7,799 nucleotides of DNA from Gammaproteobacteria bacterium. GTDB lineage: Bacteria > Pseudomonadota > Gammaproteobacteria > GCA-001735895. Location: NCBI GenBank assembly GCA_029882955.1, contig JAOUJX010000187.1:1-7799 (forward strand). Direction: 5' to 3'. The position numbers and the translations under genes were made by a program. The notes below the pieces were generated by a model. The model ran no database searches, was not told where the DNA came from, and saw only the letters and a list, made by a program, of their open reading frames with translations. Shown here piece after piece: positions 1-6,410 of this stretch (the first letter of the stretch is position 1; every line of letters begins with the position of its first letter).

Positions 1-943
1 ATCCGACACCTGTCCAGGCTTTAATTCGTGCCGGGATACTTTCCAGTCCCAGCGGCAGAAACAGAATCGAAAATATCAGCACAGCACCGTAAATCGCGGG
101 TCGAATTTCTTCGAAACTTCTTATCGATTCATCAAACAGGGTGAGCACCACGACACCGATGATCGGACCATAGAACTTGTTATAGCCGCCGACGATTACC
201 CAGATTAAAATAAATACCATGAAGCCGACGCCAAACTGGTTCGGCGTTATGGTGCCCAGATAGTGAACTTTCAGGCCACCCGCGATGCCGACAAAAAAGG
301 AACCGACGACAAATGCCAGGGCTCGATAACGCCAGGTATCTACACCGACCGACTCGGCCAGCGGTTCTTTCCAGTGTACCGAGTGCAGGGTCAGCCCGAT
401 CCTCGATTTCTCGATTCGATATAAAATAAACAGGCAAAAGCCCACGACACTCAGGGTGAGGTAAAAATAGGGAACCGGCTCAAGAAAATCGATCTCGCCA
501 ATCAACGGTGGTTCTACCCCACTAAGGCCACCGGTGCCGCCAAATACTCTGACAAACTGAATCCAGCATAAGCGAATCGCTTCTCCAGCCGCAAAGGAGC
601 CGATGAGGAAATAAAACTGCGTCATACGAAACAGTGGAAAACACAGCACACCGGCGACGAGTGCCGACACGATGCCTGCCATGGGCAGGGTAAACCACAT
701 CCCTATCTCATAATGCTTAAACAATAATGTGGCGGTATAACCACCGACACCCATCATCACCGCATGAATCAAAGACCACTCACCCGTTAGCGTCACCAGC
801 CGATAGCTACACACCACCAGGACATTAATAGTGAGAAAAATCAGCAAATCCTGCTGGTGGAATGGCAACAGGTGAGGTAACACCAGCAAACCAGCCAGCA
901 ATATCAGGGCAGCCAGTGTTTTTTGTATTTTGCTGTTCATCAT
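1..943 (-). CDS. livM: LivM-type branched-chain amino acid ABC transporter permease (3' end outside window)
   Basis: Inner-membrane permease subunit that pairs with the LivH-type subunit in a HAAT-family importer. I read this frame directly: 314 sense codons run from ATG at 943 to the window edge without a stop, so the C-terminus is missing. The protein begins MMNSKIQKTLAALILLAGLL and has about eight hydrophobic segments. Family features seen are a TGEWSLIHAVMMGVGGYTA stretch, matching the usual 'GQxSLGHAAFxGxGAYTA', and VGGYNKFYGPIIG, matching 'VGGxGxxxGPxxG'. The cytoplasmic coupling loop reads LTLHSVHWKEPLAESVGV, where most LivM proteins have a form like LRAIREDExAAxxxGI, so this is a divergent member. 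The start lies one base after the livH stop. Two ATGs sit in tandem (943 and 940); a GAG at 950-948 spaces better to the second (7 nt) than to the first (4 nt). The general substrate class is clear, the actual solute is not. Confidence 0.9.
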   Translation of the reverse strand, partial: MMNSKIQKTLAALILLAGLLVLPHLLPFHQQDLLIFLTINVLVVCSYRLVTLTGEWSLIHAVMMGVGGYTATLLFKHYEIGMWFTLPMAGIVSALVAGVLCFPLFRMTQFYFLIGSFAAGEAIRLCWIQFVRVFGGTGGLSGVEPPLIGEIDFLEPVPYFYLTLSVVGFCLFILYRIEKSRIGLTLHSVHWKEPLAESVGVDTWRYRALAFVVGSFFVGIAGGLKVHYLGTITPNQFGVGFMVFILIWVIVGGYNKFYGPIIGVVVLTLFDESIRSFEEIRPAIYGAVLIFSILFLPLGLESIPARIKAWTGVG

Positions 944-944
944 C

Positions 945-1814
945 TTACTCGCTGACCTTCACGCCCATGATTCCGGAGGGGCGAACGATCAACACGACAA
1001 CCATCAATACCAGGCCGCTAATGGTCGCTACCGTGCCGCCAAAATAAACCGAGACAAAGGTATGAAACAGTGCATACAGGATCGCCGCATAGACCGCGCC
1101 AGAGAGGCTACCGACGCCACCGACTATGGTGACAATAAAAGCGGTAATGATGACATTGTGACCCATGTGGGGGTTGATATTGGTCAGCGGCGCCATTAAA
1201 CCACCGGCCAGACCAGCCAGCGCCGCACCGACACCGATTGCGATCATCGAGATATGATTGATATTGATCCCCTGTAACGCCGCCGCTTCTCTATCGAGCG
1301 CCACGGCTCGAAGTGCCCAGCCCAAACGTGTACGCGTGAGGAAATACCAGAGTGTGCCTAAAGCCAGCACCGAGACCCCGAGGCCGAACAGGCGCTGGTA
1401 CGGAATACGCAGAAAGTCGAACAGTGCCAGTGTGCCATGAAAGGGCGGCGGAACCTGCTTGGAAGGCCCGTCCCCACCGATTAGCGTCGCGACTACCTGT
1501 AAGATAAATAACACGCCGATCGAACAGATTAAACCCGCGAGCGGGTCGTTTCGCGTCGGCCTGAACAGAAACCGCTCCATCAACAAACCGATCAGGGTAA
1601 CGATAACGATGGCAAGCAACAGCACTGGAATAAAGGCAAAATCATACTGCGCGTGTACCAGCCAGATAGTGTAGGAGCCGATCATAACCAGTTCGCCATG
1701 GGCGAAGTTAACGACACCCATCACGCCAAATATCAATACCAGTCCGACCGCAAACAGAGCAAAAAAGCCACCCTGTATCAGACCATTCACTAATGACTGT
1801 AAAACGAGTTCCAC
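945..1814 (-). CDS. livH: LivH-type branched-chain amino acid ABC transporter permease
   Basis: Inner-membrane permease of the HAAT importer, 289 residues, the usual LivH length. Visible family features are the N-terminal GLIQGGFFALFAVGLVLIFG segment, GVVNFAHGELVMIGSY around residues 33-48, the EAA-like coupling loop TRLGWALRAVALDREAAAL around 162-180 that should dock on the ATPase, and the C-terminal IVGGVGSLSGA stretch. About eight hydrophobic segments are present. The start codon is GTG at 1814-1812, chosen because GAGGT (1825-1821) lies 6 nt upstream. The TAA stop is one base before the LivM start, so the two permeases are very likely co-translated. It follows the binding-protein gene after a 97-bp gap containing a strong hairpin. 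Confidence 0.95.
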   Translation of the reverse strand: MELVLQSLVNGLIQGGFFALFAVGLVLIFGVMGVVNFAHGELVMIGSYTIWLVHAQYDFAFIPVLLLAIVIVTLIGLLMERFLFRPTRNDPLAGLICSIGVLFILQVVATLIGGDGPSKQVPPPFHGTLALFDFLRIPYQRLFGLGVSVLALGTLWYFLTRTRLGWALRAVALDREAAALQGININHISMIAIGVGAALAGLAGGLMAPLTNINPHMGHNVIITAFIVTIVGGVGSLSGAVYAAILYALFHTFVSVYFGGTVATISGLVLMVVVLIVRPSGIMGVKVSE

Positions 1815-1820
1815 AGAATA

Positions 1821-1825
1821 ACCTC
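1821..1825 (-). promoter_or_regulatory. Ribosome binding site of livH
   Basis: The minus strand reads GAGGT followed by six bases and then GTG. This fixes the non-ATG start of the LivH-type permease. Confidence 0.7.
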
Positions 1826-1862
1826 GTTAACCCGGAAAAGATTCAAATAGTATGTTTTGAAC

Positions 1863-1905
1863 AGGCTTGAAGCCGGGAAAGAAAAATTTCTTCCCCGGCA
1901 AGCCT
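1863..1905 (-). promoter_or_regulatory. Large intergenic hairpin after the binding-protein gene (mRNA stabiliser or attenuator)
   Basis: An inverted repeat starts six bases after the binding-protein stop. The outer stem is AGGCTT (1863-1868) with AAGCCT (1900-1905). After a three-base bulge on one side comes the inner GC-rich stem GCCGGG (1872-1877 is its G-C-C-G-G-G strand) with CCCGGC (1894-1899). One A/C mismatch follows, then AAGAAA-type pairing with TTTCTT up to a small AT loop at about 1884-1887. No T-run follows on either strand, so it does not look like a simple intrinsic terminator. Hairpins of this kind after binding-protein genes (malE-malF is the known precedent) protect the upstream mRNA and lower expression of the permeases. 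That role here is inferred. Confidence 0.75.
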
Positions 1906-1911
1906 ACAGTC

Positions 1912-3177
1912 TTAGACAGTTCGCAGACCCAGTTCTTTCATGTGTTTGATCAATACGTCTTTATTTTTATCGAGCCAGTTAGAGACGCTGCCAAACTCTT
2001 TGATGCGAGCCTTGCCATCTTCGATGACTACCACCGGCCAACGTCCAACTACGGCATTGTCCTGTCCCCAGAGCTGGCTTCCCCACCATTGACCGCCACC
2101 GAATACAAACTCAGGGTTTTTGTTCGACTTAAGCGCCTTCAGTACGGCGGTAGGGTCGACGCTGCCCGCGGCTTTAGCGCCTTCGATCCAGTTCAGCAGA
2201 ATCGCCGGATATTCCCAGGAAACCGCTGACCAGTCATTCGGATGCGCCTTGCGGAACTTGGCATCGAAGCCACCCGGATCAGGGAAATTGATACCTGACT
2301 CATTCAACATAGGGTCATCAAAATCCGGGAACTGAAATATCGTGCCATTGACAAATTCCTTGCTGGTCTTGGCGATAATTTCATCGTAGTAATCCAGCGT
2401 GGTAGTAATGATTTTGCCTTTAAAGCCCTGATGATAAAGCTGCTCCATCAATGGCGTCACGTAGAAGCTGGTCGCCATACAGAAGATATCTGGCTTTTTC
2501 GCCAATACCGAGCTGACAATAGGCGCGAAGTCGGTGATATCGAAGCCATGCAGATTCACATCAACTACCTCAATACCTTCAACTTCGAAAGCCGCCTTGT
2601 AGGTAGCCGTCGCCTGCAAACCATACTCAGCGTCATTGTTAGTAACAATAGCCGCGGTCTTTGCATCGGGATAGTTTTTCGCCAGCCACTCAACACCGGT
2701 GACATCGTAAAGCGGATGAGATTCACAGGTCGCAATCAGATAATCCGACTTGGGTGTGATATCACTGGGTAACAAAGTGGTGGTGAGCATTTTTCTGCGC
2801 TGCGCCCAGGGCAGAACCGAAGCAACCGTAGAACCGCCCAGCATCATCACCATGCTGACCTTATCCTGTAGAACCAGTTTCTTGTAGCCCTGGACTGCTT
2901 TTTCGGTGTCGTAACCATGATCGTAAGCGACCATTTCAATATTGTAGGTATCACTACCAATTTTCACGCCGCCTGCCGCATTGATGTCGTCGGCAACAAT
3001 CTGGCAACCGTATAAGCCCGGCAAACCCCAGGGCGCATAGTCACCGGTCATTGGAATATTCATACCAATTTTGACTGTTTTATTGGCGGCTAACAGACTG
3101 CTAGAGATAGAAGCACTACCCGTAGCCACAGCACCGACAATCGATGCCTTTAAAATATCTCTTCTTGTAAAACCCAT
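1912..3177 (-). CDS. Tat-exported substrate-binding protein of a branched-chain-amino-acid-type ABC transporter
   Basis: Periplasmic solute receptor of the Peripla_BP_6 (LivJ/LivK-like) family feeding the LivH/LivM permeases. With the start at 3177 it has 421 residues. The N-terminus MGFTRRDILKAS carries a twin-arginine motif (T4-R5-R6-D-I-L-K), then a weakly hydrophobic Ala/Ser/Gly stretch and a likely cleavage near LLA-A (residues 28-31). This predicts export of a folded protein by Tat. The mature part opens VKIGMNIPMTGDYAPWG, the typical first beta strand and ligand loop, and contains AAGGVKIG, GGSTVASVLPWAQ and WSAVSWEYPAILLNWIEGA. The start at 3177 is preferred over an in-frame ATG at 3201 because AGGAG lies 7 nt upstream of it and the Tat motif then sits at the N-terminus. 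The ligand could be an amino acid, amide, amine or aromatic acid; sequence alone does not decide. Confidence 0.93.
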   Translation of the reverse strand: MGFTRRDILKASIVGAVATGSASISSSLLAANKTVKIGMNIPMTGDYAPWGLPGLYGCQIVADDINAAGGVKIGSDTYNIEMVAYDHGYDTEKAVQGYKKLVLQDKVSMVMMLGGSTVASVLPWAQRRKMLTTTLLPSDITPKSDYLIATCESHPLYDVTGVEWLAKNYPDAKTAAIVTNNDAEYGLQATATYKAAFEVEGIEVVDVNLHGFDITDFAPIVSSVLAKKPDIFCMATSFYVTPLMEQLYHQGFKGKIITTTLDYYDEIIAKTSKEFVNGTIFQFPDFDDPMLNESGINFPDPGGFDAKFRKAHPNDWSAVSWEYPAILLNWIEGAKAAGSVDPTAVLKALKSNKNPEFVFGGGQWWGSQLWGQDNAVVGRWPVVVIEDGKARIKEFGSVSNWLDKNKDVLIKHMKELGLRTV

Positions 3178-3184
3178 CTTATCT

Positions 3185-3190
3185 CTCCTC
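3185..3190 (-). promoter_or_regulatory. Ribosome binding site deciding the binding-protein start
   Basis: The minus strand reads GAGGAG, seven bases before the ATG at 3177-3175. It lies inside the eight-codon extension that would result from using the in-frame ATG at 3201, so the shorter protein is the better call. Confidence 0.75.
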
Positions 3191-3208
3191 TCAAGGTACA
3201 TTGATTTG

Positions 3209-3246
3209 AATTATTTTTTTACAATTTGACTCTAATTATTTTTTTA
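3209..3246. repeat. 13-bp direct repeat AATTATTTTTTTA, two copies 25 bp apart
   Basis: AATTATTTTTTTA occurs exactly at 3209-3221 and again at 3234-3246. TTTGA precedes each copy, directly in the first case and after four extra bases in the second. The copies lie in the leader side of the binding-protein gene. The A/T tracts could bend DNA, act as an UP element, or form an unstructured A-rich mRNA leader. Function is not established. Confidence 0.7.
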
Positions 3247-3306
3247 TTGTTTCGCATCGGCACCGACCTCGTACCTGTTTACATCGCACATCTAACCAGC
3301 TTTGAA

Positions 3307-3326
3307 AATTATGTATATACGTAATT
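3307..3326. promoter_or_regulatory. Near-perfect 20-bp palindrome, candidate operator
   Basis: AATTATGTATATACGTAATT pairs with itself at nine of ten positions; only T3312/G3321 fails. TG at 3303-3304 and CA at 3329-3330 extend the symmetry beyond a two-base gap. Its core GTATATAC (3313-3320) fits the HutC-subfamily GntR operator form GTMTAKAC. It sits in the divergent region between transporter and oxidoreductase. No GntR gene is in the window, so the binding protein is unknown. Confidence 0.55.
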
Positions 3327-3346
3327 CCCACAGGTAGCTATTTTCA

Positions 3347-3362
3347 CCAACAGGATTGTTGG
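3347..3362. promoter_or_regulatory. Inverted repeat CCAACA-GGAT-TGTTGG, candidate operator
   Basis: Perfect six-base arms flank a four-base spacer, about 60 bp before the oxidoreductase start. The right arm overlaps the candidate -35 (3356-3361), so a bound protein could block polymerase. It could also be a small RNA hairpin in a minus-strand transcript that starts further right. Confidence 0.45.
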
Positions 3363-3384
3363 ATATTGACAGGCTGTGTATTAT
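3356..3384 (+). promoter_or_regulatory. Candidate promoter of the FAD oxidoreductase
   Basis: A possible -35 TTGTTG (3356-3361) and -10 TATTAT (3379-3384) are separated by 17 bp, giving a start near 3390 and a leader of about 30 bases. A perfect -35 hexamer TTGACA lies at 3366-3371, but nothing resembling a -10 sits 16-18 bp after it. The assignment is therefore open. Confidence 0.35.
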
Positions 3385-3420
3385 CGATCTTTCCTGAGGC
3401 TCTGTTTTCCGGTCTGAGCA

Positions 3421-4737
3421 ATGATCACCCATCACTCCCCTGTCCAGTTTCAAACAAAACTTCCCGAAGAAGTCGATGTGCTTATTATCGGCGGTGGCAT
3501 TATCGGAATCAGCACTGCCTGGTTTTTACGTCAAAGCGGGCTTAAGGTGCTGGTTTGCGACAAAGGCCGGGTTGCCGGCGAGCAGTCGAGTCGCAACTGG
3601 GGATGGATTCGCCAGCAGGGTCGCGACGAAGCAGAATTACCCATCATGATGGAAAGTGTTTCGATCTGGCGCGAATTGACCGAACAGGGGATTAATACCG
3701 GATTCCACCAGGGCGGCAGTCTATATCTCTGCGAAAACCAGGCTCAGCTCGAGCGTTATAATGATTTCCTCGGCTTTGCGGCCAAACACAAACTGGATAC
3801 GCAACAACTCAACAGCGAACAGCTATATGCTTTGTTGAACAATACACCAAAGCACTGGCGCTCTGCGCTGTATACGCCCAATGATGGTCGAGCAGAACCG
3901 GCGACCGCAGTCCCCGATCTGGCCCGGGCCTGCGTTCAGGAAGCTGTCCTGATTAGCGAAAACTGCGCGGTCGACTATCTGTCTATCACCAACCAGACTA
4001 TCGACGGGGTGCAAACCGAGCGCGGATACGTCAAGTGCTCTCGGGTATTAGTCTGTGCCGGACACTGGTCTGCTCGCCTGCTCCACGAGGTCGGCATCAA
4101 ACTACCCCAGCTATCGGTTAAGGCCAGTGTCGCCCGCACCGCCAGGGCACCGCTACTGTTTAATGGCAATGCATCGGGCAGCAATCTGGCCTTTCGTCGA
4201 AGGCTGGACGGTGGCTATACGGTTGCCATGAGCGATTATCTGGAAGTTTTTCCGAGCGTGCATAGCCTGAAACAGGCGAGTGCTTTTCTACCCTTGCTGC
4301 GTAGCGCGGCAGAAAAATTAAAGCTACGGGTCTACGAAGAATCAGCCTGCGTCAATCCATTCGATAACGATGCCGACTATAAAAAAATAGCCGCTAATCG
4401 AGTCCTCAACCCGCAACCGACCACAGCGGCTTTAAAGCGTATGCGCAACAGGCTCGACCAGGTTTTGCCGGCTATGCGGGGAATACCCATTGTCGAAAGC
4501 TGGGCCGGCATGATCGACGCCACGCCGGATGCTGTTCCTGTGATGGATGCGGTCGACAGCCTGGATGGATTATTTATTGCAACAGGGTTTAGCGGCCACG
4601 GTTTCGGCATTGGCCCGGCAGCGGGTAAAATTATGTCCGGACAGATTCAGGGCCATACCAGCGAACACGATTTATCTCGGTTCAGATTTTCCCGATTTAA
4701 TGATGGCAGCGAACTTCGACTCGGACCGTCTATCTGA
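3421..4737 (+). CDS. FAD-dependent oxidoreductase of the DAO family (amino acid/amine oxidising type)
   Basis: A 438-residue flavoprotein of the D-amino acid oxidase (DAO, PF01266) superfamily, probably cytoplasmic since no signal peptide is seen. These enzymes oxidise a C-N bond and pass electrons to O2 or to an acceptor. The dinucleotide-binding motif GGGIIG is at residues 24-29, with D47 at the end of the second beta strand where the ribose-binding acidic residue sits. EQSSRNWGWIRQQGRD (54-69) is a family-like flavin-contact segment. SWAGMIDATPDAVPVMD and ATGFSGHGFGIGP (387-399) are the characteristic C-terminal FAD-binding stretches. An in-frame TGA at 3415-3417 makes ATG 3421 the first possible start, though the ribosome site is weak. 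It is divergent from the transporter, which suggests it acts on the imported solute. Related enzymes include glycine oxidase, DadA and PuuB; the substrate is unassigned. Confidence 0.9.
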   Translation: MITHHSPVQFQTKLPEEVDVLIIGGGIIGISTAWFLRQSGLKVLVCDKGRVAGEQSSRNWGWIRQQGRDEAELPIMMESVSIWRELTEQGINTGFHQGGSLYLCENQAQLERYNDFLGFAAKHKLDTQQLNSEQLYALLNNTPKHWRSALYTPNDGRAEPATAVPDLARACVQEAVLISENCAVDYLSITNQTIDGVQTERGYVKCSRVLVCAGHWSARLLHEVGIKLPQLSVKASVARTARAPLLFNGNASGSNLAFRRRLDGGYTVAMSDYLEVFPSVHSLKQASAFLPLLRSAAEKLKLRVYEESACVNPFDNDADYKKIAANRVLNPQPTTAALKRMRNRLDQVLPAMRGIPIVESWAGMIDATPDAVPVMDAVDSLDGLFIATGFSGHGFGIGPAAGKIMSGQIQGHTSEHDLSRFRFSRFNDGSELRLGPSI

Positions 4738-4741
4738 TCAG

Positions 4742-4750
4742 TGCTAGAAT
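4742..4750 (+). promoter_or_regulatory. Candidate extended -10 promoter in the gap before the cyclase gene
   Basis: TGCTAGAAT matches an extended -10 (TG, one base, then five of six TATAAT positions). No good -35 lies upstream, which extended -10 promoters can tolerate. If active, transcription would start near 4757 and give the cyclase its own promoter apart from readthrough. Confidence 0.3.
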
Positions 4751-4758
4751 ACTGCATC

Positions 4759-4762
4759 AGGA
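4759..4762 (+). promoter_or_regulatory. Ribosome binding site of the hemerythrin-GGDEF gene
   Basis: AGGA lies seven bases before the GTG codon at 4770-4772, supporting this non-ATG start. Confidence 0.6.
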
Positions 4763-4769
4763 TTAACGA

Positions 4770-5909
4770 GTGAGCGCGAATACTTTGAGCGAGCATCACG
4801 ACAACTTTGAAGTTTTTCAATGGAATGCAAACTTTGACACCGGCCTGGCGATTATTGACGAACAGCACAAAAGAATAATCGATCTTTTAAATAAACTCGC
4901 TCGCACCCTGATTAAGGAAGATGATATCGGATTTACCGATGTTTTCGAACAGCTAACGGCCTACGCAAACTACCATTTCGAAACCGAGGAGGCCATATGG
5001 ATAGCCTGTTTTGGAGACGATGAATGGCTGGTCTCACATCAGAGTTCCCATGCTTCATTTCTGCCAGCGATAGTCGACCTCAAGAAAAACTATGCCGACA
5101 GGCCCTTGAAAGACAGCCTTCGCGAGATATTGAAATTCCTCATACGCTGGCTTGTTTATCACATTATCGATAGTGATAAACGCATGGCCATTGTAGTCAA
5201 TCATATGGGCACCGGAACTTCCCTGGCGCAAGCAAAAAAGATTTCGGCCGAAGAAATGCTGAATTCAGACCAGATTCTAATCGATACCATACTGTCGATG
5301 TACGACGAGCTTTCAGCCCGCACCCTGAAAATGATGCAAGAGAGAGCCGAACGCGAAATAGTCACCGAAAAACTCAGCCAGGCAAATCGTGAACTCGAAA
5401 AGCTGGCAACCACCGATCAACTGACCGGCCTATACAATCGCCGGCACTTTTTGACCGTCTTTGAACAGGAGCTTCGGAGAGCAAAACGAGAGCAACACTT
5501 TATCACCTTCATGATGCTCGACCTGGATTATTTTAAACGCCTGAATGACGACTATGGGCACCTTCACGGAGATGCTGCCCTTAATCAGGTCAGTCAAAAA
5601 CTAATGCTCATATGTCGTCGCCCCGGTGACTTTGTTTTTCGGTTGGGCGGTGAAGAGTTCGGTATTCTGCTCACCGATCAAAACTCAATACCAAGTGGTG
5701 AATTCGCGGAGACGATCCGCGCAGAAATTGAGGATCTGAAAATCCCAAATGTCGGAAGCCAGATAGCAGACTATCTAACGGTATCGATCGGAGTGATTTC
5801 TAAAATTCCTGATGCATCGGATGAGCTAGAAAGCTACATGAAAGCTGCTGACTCCCGTCTTTACAAAGCCAAGGCTAAAGGTCGAAATCAAGTGATCGAT
5901 CACGATTGA
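4770..5909 (+). CDS. Bacteriohemerythrin-GGDEF diguanylate cyclase (Bhr-DGC type)
   Basis: A 379-residue soluble protein predicted to make c-di-GMP from two GTP under control of a diiron oxygen/redox sensor. The N-terminal hemerythrin domain (about 15-140) holds all the expected iron ligands: H33 in DEQH, H69 and E73 in HFETEE, H90 and H94 in HQSSH, H131 and D136 in HIIDSD. A helical, probably coiled-coil linker (about 165-212) leads into a GGDEF domain beginning TDQLTGLYNRRHF (215-227). Metal and substrate residues LDLDYFKRLND (250-260) and the active site GGEEF (293-297) are intact, and R284-x-x-D287 is the inhibitory I-site at the correct spacing, so product feedback is expected. The architecture matches the characterised Vibrio cholerae Bhr-DGC. 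It lies 32 bp after the oxidoreductase on the same strand, so readthrough is plausible. No membrane segment or EAL domain is present. Confidence 0.95.
   Translation: MSANTLSEHHDNFEVFQWNANFDTGLAIIDEQHKRIIDLLNKLARTLIKEDDIGFTDVFEQLTAYANYHFETEEAIWIACFGDDEWLVSHQSSHASFLPAIVDLKKNYADRPLKDSLREILKFLIRWLVYHIIDSDKRMAIVVNHMGTGTSLAQAKKISAEEMLNSDQILIDTILSMYDELSARTLKMMQERAEREIVTEKLSQANRELEKLATTDQLTGLYNRRHFLTVFEQELRRAKREQHFITFMMLDLDYFKRLNDDYGHLHGDAALNQVSQKLMLICRRPGDFVFRLGGEEFGILLTDQNSIPSGEFAETIRAEIEDLKIPNVGSQIADYLTVSIGVISKIPDASDELESYMKAADSRLYKAKAKGRNQVIDHD
5892..5903. repeat. Perfect 12-bp palindrome GTGATCGATCAC at the 3' end of the cyclase gene
   Basis: It overlaps the codons for the last residues. AATC (5886-5889) and GATT (5904-5907) could extend pairing past a two-base bulge. 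No T-run follows on the plus strand, so it is not a convincing terminator. It may be chance or a protein site. Confidence 0.4.
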
Positions 5910-5936
5910 TATTGAAACCCTCCACGCCAGAAAGAT

Positions 5937-6410
5937 TTAATCGATTGACTGCATATCGCCGGCGCTGGCGGGCTGCCAGTCGGCTTCATGCAACAACCAC
6001 TCCTCGTCTTTGATTAACTGCAATTCGAATTTATAAATCCGTGCACGCAGGCTCGACAGCAGGCTCGTATCCGAAATAGCACTCCCGGCCATGGCGACAT
6101 GTAAGGTCACCCGGGCTTCATTGGCCGACACGAAATCGATTTCATCTATTTTAGTGAGCAGATAAATATTCTTGTGACGGAAAAAATAAAGCCTGGATAT
6201 TTTTTCTAATTGTTTCTTATCGTAGCCTTTTTCATCCTGGTAACCAGAAGCAATTAACTCGGCCAGGTCGCTCGAATTTCTGTCTTCCGCTGCCTGTACC
6301 CCGGTTTCGATAAATTGCCTGATTTCATCTTCGGGGGATAATGCATTGCTGGAACAACCCAAAACCAGTGTCAAAATAGCCAGACAAAAACCACCAATAA
6401 TTCTGCTCAC
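5937..6410 (-). CDS. Small putative lipoprotein, NTF2-like fold suspected
   Basis: A 157-residue protein of unknown function. The N-terminus MSRIIGGFCLAILTLVLGCS is a lipoprotein signal with a lipobox ending at C19, so the mature protein should be acylated and held at a membrane. S20-S21 follow the cysteine, which favours the outer membrane under the E. coli +2 rule. The rest is soluble: an early helix DEIRQFIETGVQAAEDRNSSDLA (cut short here) and later beta-rich segments EARVTLHVAMAG and RARIYKFELQLIKDEEWLLHEADW. This pattern suggests an NTF2/SnoaL-like cone, as an inference from shape only. The start is GTG at 6410-6408, overlapping the lysR TGA as GTGA, with GGGGAG eight bases upstream inside lysR. 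Translation is thus probably coupled to lysR. It ends 27 bp from the convergent cyclase gene. Confidence 0.85.
   Translation of the reverse strand: MSRIIGGFCLAILTLVLGCSSNALSPEDEIRQFIETGVQAAEDRNSSDLAELIASGYQDEKGYDKKQLEKISRLYFFRHKNIYLLTKIDEIDFVSANEARVTLHVAMAGSAISDTSLLSSLRARIYKFELQLIKDEEWLLHEADWQPASAGDMQSID

Noticed and set aside
180..437. Minus-strand 85-codon open frame
   Set aside because: It is out of frame with the LivM-type permease that covers 1-943, and its arginine-rich translation resembles no family.
1863..1905. Intrinsic terminator between binding-protein and livH genes
   Set aside because: The stem is strong but no T-run follows on either strand, and livH has its own ribosome site in line for operon readthrough.
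862..2772. Several plus-strand open frames of 60-120 codons opposite the permeases and binding protein
   Set aside because: All lie antisense to well-supported conserved genes and have low-information translations, so they are shadows.
3178..3201. Eight-codon upstream extension of the binding protein from ATG 3201
   Set aside because: The strong ribosome site lies inside it and the Tat motif would be displaced from the N-terminus.
3366..3371. Perfect TTGACA as the -35 of the oxidoreductase
   Set aside because: No -10-like hexamer lies 16-18 bp downstream; the TTGTTG/TATTAT pair spaces better, so TTGACA is noted only as an alternative.
3823..4868. Antisense and alternate-frame open frames over the oxidoreductase and the start of the cyclase
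   Set aside because: They overlap a complete flavoprotein and an intact hemerythrin domain and show no motif.
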